A stretch of 9,152 nt of DNA from contig JALWEL010000160.1 in assembly GCA_027014065.1 (NCBI GenBank), positions 1 to 9,152 of the forward strand, written 5' to 3'. How positions within the stretch are numbered: position 1 is the stretch's first letter; the number at the start of each line of letters is the position of its first letter. Positions 6,366 to 9,152 of this stretch are shown here, piece by piece. Source of the DNA: DHVE2 group archaeon (GTDB lineage: Archaea; Thermoplasmatota; Thermoplasmata; Thermoplasmatales; Aciduliprofundaceae). A program made the position numbers and the translations under genes. The notes under the pieces were generated by a model, which saw only the letters and a program-made list of their open reading frames with translations, had not been told where the DNA came from and made no database searches.

Positions 6366-6374
6366 AGTTAAATC
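6366..6374 (-). promoter_or_regulatory. TATA-like element of the membrane protein-regulator operon
   Basis: On the - strand, GATTTAACT covers 6366-6374, with its centre about 25 nt before the ATG at 6345. The box lies just outside the stop codon (6380-6382) of the truncated upstream gene. Confidence 0.4.
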
Positions 6375-6379
6375 TTTTT

Positions 6380-6559
6380 CTATCGCTCCAATATAATCAA
6401 TGGTACGAGAATCTCCTCCTCGCTGAGCCCGCCGTGAAGTCCTTTCACTTCGAATTCCCTGAACCATATTGCCTCGTGTTCCGGAGGGAGGATTATTTCT
6501 TTTGGTATTCTCTCTTTCAATTTTTCATGCTTCTCACCCGGGCCTAAAAGGCGCGTAAT
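6380..6559 (-). pseudogene. 3' remnant of an alkaline-phosphatase-superfamily (PglZ / phosphodiesterase-like) gene
   Basis: The - strand is open for 59 codons between a TAA at 6562-6560 and the TAG at 6382-6380. The peptide begins ITRLLGPGEKHEKLKER and then has LPPEHEAIWFREFEVKG and LHGGLSEEEILVPLIILE. The block HGGLSxEExxVPxI is the characteristic C-terminal end of alkaline-phosphatase superfamily proteins such as PglZ and type I phosphodiesterase/nucleotide pyrophosphatase relatives. No start codon with a fitting ribosome binding site is present and the catalytic domain is missing, so I call it a truncated remnant and not a small gene. It abuts a transposase remnant, which suggests insertion followed by deletion. 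The precise parent family is uncertain. Confidence 0.55.
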
Positions 6560-6598
6560 TTATTCATCTTTCAAAAGAGAGATAAGACAAGGGGATCA

Positions 6599-6926
6599 TT
6601 AGTATGCCATTATATCAACAGCAGTGTGCAATTTCAACCCTTCTCTTCTCGCTTTCCTTCCGATTCGCTGTGTGTAGTAATACGAACGATAATAAATTTG
6701 AATACCCGTGGAATCCACGGCAAATTTACTTGGTATTCCTACTATCTTCACTACTTCCCTTAGCACAACCCGAATCCATCGTTCCGGTATTCTTTTACCC
6801 GTTTTAATTTGTACTTTTGTGTGGAATTTTCTTCAACTTCATTACCCTCTGTACTTTATCCATGTATTCCATAATCTGGAGCATGTTTTCTATGTTCCCA
6901 AGATACTGCGCCAGCACAATGAGCAT
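6599..6926 (-). pseudogene. Frameshifted, truncated transposase of the IS4/IS5 type
   Basis: Two - strand frames join into one transposase. The first runs from the ATG at 6926 to a TAA at 6804 (MLIVLAQYLGNIENMLQIME to KIPHKSTN). The second is open from 6832 to the TAA at 6599 (KTGKRIPERWIRVVLREVVK, then FAVDSTGIQIYYRS, then RREGLKLHTAVD). AVDSTG carries the first catalytic Asp of the DDE domain, and the following RRxxLKLH is the usual next block in IS5-like transposases. The frame changes at about 6805-6832. Everything after the LKLHTAVD block is missing, including the second Asp and the Glu, so the protein would be inactive. The preserved part is about 110 aa against roughly 300 for the family. 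Open frames on the + strand here are shadows. I see no terminal inverted repeats. Confidence 0.8.
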
Positions 6927-6942
6927 AATGTGCTGCCGTATT

Positions 6943-7058
6943 TGGTTGCTGGAAGTTGTAGAAACCCGCCGGAGGTCATATGGTCGCTGGAGATGATAAG
7001 AACCCGCTGGAGGGTCTTATGGTTGCAGGAGGTTATAGGAACCCGCTGGTGGTTCCTA
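6943..7058. repeat. Three tandem ~39-bp repeats that form hairpins
   Basis: Units lie at 6943-6980 (38 bp), 6981-7019 (39 bp) and 7020-7058 (39 bp). They share the pattern TGGTYGCWGGA, then AACCCGCYGG, then a weakly conserved end with TA. Unit 3 folds into a perfect 8-bp stem (TAGGAACC 7036-7043 with GGTTCCTA 7051-7058, 7-nt loop). Unit 2 folds with different bases (ATAAGA and CCC with GGG and TCTTAT, one bulged A). Unit 1 keeps only ACC/GGT. The loop core CGCTGG is shared by units 2 and 3. The last hairpin is followed by a T-rich tract (7061-7071) on the + strand. The array sits directly behind the transposase remnant. Confidence 0.8.
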
Positions 7059-7071
7059 CTATTTTATTTTT
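7036..7071 (+). terminator. Hairpin with T-tract at the end of the tandem repeats
   Basis: The perfect 8-bp stem of repeat unit 3 is followed by a CTATTTTATTTTTC tract, the form of an intrinsic terminator for a + strand transcript. There is no intact + strand gene upstream within the window, so its role would be to insulate the hydrogenase operon from stray transcription. Confidence 0.35.
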
Positions 7072-7107
7072 CTTGAGGGTTGCAACTTACCCAGAAGGGA
7101 GAAATCA

Positions 7108-7115
7108 TTATATAT
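7108..7115 (+). promoter_or_regulatory. TATA box of the hydrogenase operon
   Basis: TTATATAT is the best TATA box in the window. With the usual spacing, transcription would begin near 7136-7140, only a few bases before the riboswitch aptamer at 7141. The mRNA would thus have a leader of about 70 nt, unlike the other first genes here, which look leaderless. Confidence 0.65.
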
Positions 7116-7140
7116 GAAATTAAAAATTCACCCCTGCTTC

Positions 7141-7186
7141 GGGTGATGGCGTCCACCCCGAAACGCCCGCGTGGCTGATGACGCCT
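7141..7186 (+). ncRNA. Fluoride riboswitch aptamer (crcB motif)
   Basis: The RNA fits the fluoride riboswitch in every element that can be checked by eye. GGGTG (7141-7145) pairs with CACCC (7154-7158) as the pseudoknot helix. The conserved GATG block (7145-7148), which forms the fluoride pocket, follows at once. GGCGTC (7148-7153) pairs with GACGCC (7180-7185) as the closing P2 helix. A GAAAC linker (7160-7164) leads to a short P3 (GCC 7165-7167 with GGC 7173-7175). TGAT (7176-7179) joins P3 to the P2 3' strand, and T7186 follows. Order and spacing equal those of known aptamers from Thermotoga and Pseudomonas, as I remember them. It lies in the 5' leader of the hyfC-like gene, 22 nt before the ATG. 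A covariance-model search was not run. Confidence 0.85.
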
Positions 7187-7194
7187 TTTCGCAT

Positions 7195-7207
7195 GAGGTG
7201 ACGCCAT
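7195..7207 (+). promoter_or_regulatory. Ribosome binding site and expression platform of the fluoride switch
   Basis: GAGGTGA (7195-7201) is the Shine-Dalgarno sequence of the gene at 7208. The adjoining GACGCCAT (7200-7207) is the exact reverse complement of ATGGCGTC (7146-7153), which holds the 5' strand of aptamer helix P2. The same TGACGCC occurs as the P2 3' strand (7179-7185) and again here (7199-7205). ATGGCGTC can therefore pair with only one copy at a time. When fluoride stabilises the aptamer the ribosome site is free; otherwise the longer 8-bp pairing would cover its end and the bases before the ATG. This predicts fluoride-induced translation. Confidence 0.65.
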
Positions 7208-8167
7208 ATGATCCCTGAGATAGTAGCAGGTTTAGTGCAGGTATTGACCGTGTTAGTTCTTTCGCCCTTAATGGTAGGCATATTGAAGAAATGGGAAGCT
7301 AAATTTGAATCCAGAAAGGGTATATCAATTTTCCAGCCGTACTACGACCTTGCCAAGTTCTTCAAAAAGGAGATTGTGGTACCAGAAAGCGCGGGCTCTC
7401 TTTTTATATTGGCGCCCATGCTCTCCTTCACCGCGTACCTGATTCTCCCTTGGGTTGTGCCGATAGTGTTCGGCTCTCCCTCGTGGTTTGCACCGCTGGT
7501 GGATTTCCTTGGCGGAGCGTTCTTATTCGGATTCGCATCATTCTTCTCCGTGATTGGAACTGAAAAAACTGGCTCGTATTACACGGGCATAGGTGCCACA
7601 AGAGGAGTTACATTCGGCGCCTTCGCTGAACCTGTCCTTATTACTGTTTTCTTCGGAGTCGCACTTATAACGGGAACGAACAATCCGTTCCTGACGAATG
7701 AAACTTTGAGGAATAATCTATCATGGATGCTCTCCCCCACGCATCTTCTTTTAATAGCTGCGTTCTTCCTTCTCCTTCTCTTCGATACCGGAAAATTGCC
7801 CATAGAGAGTCATGGAATGAGCGAGCTGGGAATGATCGGACAGGGAATGGGTTTGGAATACTCAGGGCCGCTATACGCGCTGAAATCATGGGGCTCATAC
7901 ATGAAGCAGTTCATCCTCTTTTCCGTGTTCATAAATGTATTCGCGATGCCGTGGTTCATACCCCTTCAGGCTAATCCTCTTACTATCCTGTACGGTATTG
8001 CTTTGCTCTTTGTGAAAATGCTCCTTGTGATATTTGCCATCGTTTTGGTCGAAATTTCCGTGGCGAAGATTCGGCTATTCAAAATTATTGATTATCTCAC
8101 CTTCTCGTACCTCACCGCGCTTTTAGCTGTGATATCTTTCTTCCTGGTGGGAGGTGTGCCCCAATGA
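7208..8167 (+). CDS. hyfC: Hydrogenase membrane subunit HyfC/HycD-like (NuoH family)
   Basis: This 319-aa, very hydrophobic protein (about eight helices) belongs to the NuoH/HycD family. That family joins the hydrogenase catalytic module to the ion-pumping membrane arm in formate hydrogenlyase and Mbh-type complexes. Family blocks seen are ESRKGISIFQPYYDLAKFFK (34-53), IGATRGVTFGAFAEP (128-142), FDTGKLPIE (192-200) and VEISVAKIRLFKI (281-293). The block usually read as THLELTMIHEA appears here as HGMSELGMIGQG (202-213); the Glu is kept but the flanks differ. The start at 7208 has the GAGGTGA site 6 nt upstream and lies behind the fluoride switch. The stop overlaps the next gene by 4 bp (ATGA). 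A HyfB-like subunit usually precedes it, but here it is first in the operon. Confidence 0.88.
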   Translation: MIPEIVAGLVQVLTVLVLSPLMVGILKKWEAKFESRKGISIFQPYYDLAKFFKKEIVVPESAGSLFILAPMLSFTAYLILPWVVPIVFGSPSWFAPLVDFLGGAFLFGFASFFSVIGTEKTGSYYTGIGATRGVTFGAFAEPVLITVFFGVALITGTNNPFLTNETLRNNLSWMLSPTHLLLIAAFFLLLLFDTGKLPIESHGMSELGMIGQGMGLEYSGPLYALKSWGSYMKQFILFSVFINVFAMPWFIPLQANPLTILYGIALLFVKMLLVIFAIVLVEISVAKIRLFKIIDYLTFSYLTALLAVISFFLVGGVPQ

Positions 8168-8790
8168 TAGCATACGAAGCCGCCATCGATTTCCTCGGGG
8201 TTCTCATTCTCCTCTACGGGTTCGTAATAATTGCGGAGAATTACATTCACAGCGTTATAAGGCATCTTCAGGCGCAGACCATAATTCTATCGCTTCTCAT
8301 TGGAATTGTTGGATTCTACCTTGGAATGTGGGAGCTTATAGCTCTGGCAATATTCACGTTGATTTTCAGGGCATGGCTCATTCCCGAGATTCTTCTAAAA
8401 GATATAAAAAGAGAGGGGGTGTGGGAGCACAGAGAATTCGGAGCCAAGGCAAAGTCCTCTCTGATTGCGGGGATAATAACCGCGATAGTTGGAATCATAG
8501 CGTACCTCGTCATTTACACTGTCATAGGCACGTGGAAGGGCGTGATCCCATTCATTCTGCTTCTCTTCGGTCTTTTGATAATAGTTATGCGAAGAAACGC
8601 ACTGGCCCAAATTTCTGGGTACATTGTGGAAGAGAACGCTTTACTCTACTTAGGAATCGTTCTTTACCCCATCGGGTTTTTGCTGGAAGTTGGAATTTTG
8701 TTAGATGTGATTGGCGCAGTGCTTCTCGCGGTGATTCTCAGCGCGGAGAAAGAGTACGGACCCATGGAAATTGAGGAACTTTCGGGGTGA
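8164..8790 (+). CDS. hyfE: Hydrogenase membrane subunit HyfE-like
   Basis: HyfE is a small membrane subunit of hydrogenase-4 and related complexes, related to NuoK. The 208-aa protein matches the usual length and has about six or seven helices (5-25, 38-54, 57-76, 100-122, 125-142, 159-192). The family block with Asn, Gln, Gly and an acidic-Asn pair is clear: RRNALAQISGYIVEEN (143-158), with E156/E157 as possible proton-path residues. A soluble loop of about 20 residues lies after helix 3 (77-99). The start overlaps the hyfC stop by 4 bp and is served by GGAGGTG at 8150-8156. A 206-aa frame from 8154 is a shadow. GGGGTGAT at its 3' end is the ribosome site of the next gene. Confidence 0.85.
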   Translation: MIAYEAAIDFLGVLILLYGFVIIAENYIHSVIRHLQAQTIILSLLIGIVGFYLGMWELIALAIFTLIFRAWLIPEILLKDIKREGVWEHREFGAKAKSSLIAGIITAIVGIIAYLVIYTVIGTWKGVIPFILLLFGLLIIVMRRNALAQISGYIVEENALLYLGIVLYPIGFLLEVGILLDVIGAVLLAVILSAEKEYGPMEIEELSG

Positions 8791-8795
8791 TTAAA

Positions 8796-9152
8796 ATGCA
8801 GGAAATAGCAATATATGGGATATTTGTCGTCGTTTTAGGCGCTTCTCTGATTTCTTTGATTAAGAACAACACCTTGGCCACACTGAGCAATATCCTCGCT
8901 TCATCTGTTGCTTTCATTCTGTCCCTCTATCTTCTCATCCGGCCAGATTTCCACAATTCTTGGCTGTATGTGGATTTTGTAACGAAGGTTATGTTCGTCA
9001 TCATCACCATGATTTACCTCTTCTCCTCTCTCCACGCCAATGTTTGCATGAGAAATATAAGAAGATTCTTCATCTCGCCCAACTATGGCTGGTCCCTGCT
9101 GGCCGGTTTTACTCTCACCATGTTATTGGCAGTAAGCACGCCATCATTGGGC
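8796..9152 (+). CDS. hyfF: N-terminal part of HyfF-like ion-translocating subunit (cut by window end)
   Basis: The first 119 residues are visible. They contain four likely membrane helices (about 4-22, 26-48, 60-81 and 97-115) and begin MQEIAIYGIFVVVLGASLIS. Position after hyfE, and the family pattern of NuoL/M/N-like (Mrp antiporter-type) subunits, make HyfF the best call, but the diagnostic Glu and Lys of the ion channel would come later and are not in the window. The start has a strong ribosome site (GGGGTGAT 8784-8791) that covers the hyfE stop, so the gene is translationally coupled. Such a subunit would pump protons or sodium driven by ferredoxin or formate oxidation with H2 production. 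Confidence 0.7.
   Translation, partial: MQEIAIYGIFVVVLGASLISLIKNNTLATLSNILASSVAFILSLYLLIRPDFHNSWLYVDFVTKVMFVIITMIYLFSSLHANVCMRNIRRFFISPNYGWSLLAGFTLTMLLAVSTPSLG

Noticed and set aside
6706..6720. Near-perfect palindrome CCGTGGA-A-TCCACGG as an operator or recombination site
   Set aside because: It is the coding sequence of the AVDSTG catalytic motif of the transposase remnant, so the symmetry is probably chance.
6329..7076. Three + strand open frames of 67-122 codons
   Set aside because: The - strand of the same stretch encodes recognisable transposase and phosphatase remnants, and the + frames have no promoter or family pattern. The last one also runs through the tandem hairpin repeats.
7128..7146. 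Hairpin TCACCC / GGGTGA as an anti-aptamer for the fluoride switch
   Set aside because: The predicted transcription start (about 7136-7140) lies after the left arm, so it would not be in the RNA.
8154..8774. A 206-codon + strand frame overlapping hyfE
   Set aside because: It is rich in His, Arg and Ser without family pattern, while the overlapping frame from 8164 gives a clear HyfE membrane protein with a ribosome site and ATGA coupling.
1..9152. tRNA, rRNA or replication origin
   Set aside because: I saw no cloverleaf with a TTCGA arm, no rRNA blocks and no origin-box cluster on either strand by eye.

Overview
The window looks like the chromosome of a thermophilic or acidophilic euryarchaeon. 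A Thermoplasmatota / Aciduliprofundum-like lineage is my best guess, but this is inference and not a database match. The evidence is archaeal TATA boxes placed about 25 nt before start codons (leaderless mRNAs), GGTGA-type ribosome binding sites inside operons, tandem winged-helix regulators of archaeal style, archaeal Cas proteins and a membrane-bound hydrogenase (Hyf/Mbh) operon.

Layout from left to right. (1) Positions 1-757: the trailer end of a CRISPR array with 29-nt repeats and 36-42-nt spacers. The leader lies outside the window to the left. The repeats decay at the right end, and a relic repeat sits at 792-820. (2) Positions 939-3409: cas6, cas4, cas1 and cas2 on the + strand. This is the adaptation set plus the crRNA-processing nuclease, with no interference gene (no cas3, cas5, cas7, cas8 or cas10) in the window. 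(3) Positions 3558-5222: a bifunctional formiminotransferase-cyclodeaminase of histidine/folate C1 metabolism, followed by a small unknown protein (5283-5579). (4) Positions 6345-5571 on the - strand: a two-gene operon encoding a three-helix membrane protein and a double winged-helix regulator. (5) Positions 6380-7058: a graveyard that has no intact gene. It holds the 3' end of an alkaline-phosphatase-superfamily gene, a frameshifted and truncated IS4/IS5-type transposase (both on the - strand) and three tandem ~39-bp hairpin repeats. (6) Positions 7108-9152: a TATA box, a fluoride (crcB-type) riboswitch, and the start of a hydrogenase membrane-arm operon, hyfC-hyfE-hyfF. The last gene is cut by the window end.

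The most interesting item is the RNA leader at 7141-7207. It fits the fluoride riboswitch aptamer very closely (pseudoknot, P2, P3, GAUG and UGAU blocks). The 3' strand of its P2 helix is duplicated just before the start codon, which gives a clear strand-exchange switch over the ribosome binding site. The controlled genes are proton-translocating hydrogenase subunits, not a fluoride exporter. Other items worth a look are the covarying tandem hairpins at 6943-7058, the CRISPR locus without effectors, and the paired membrane protein and regulator.
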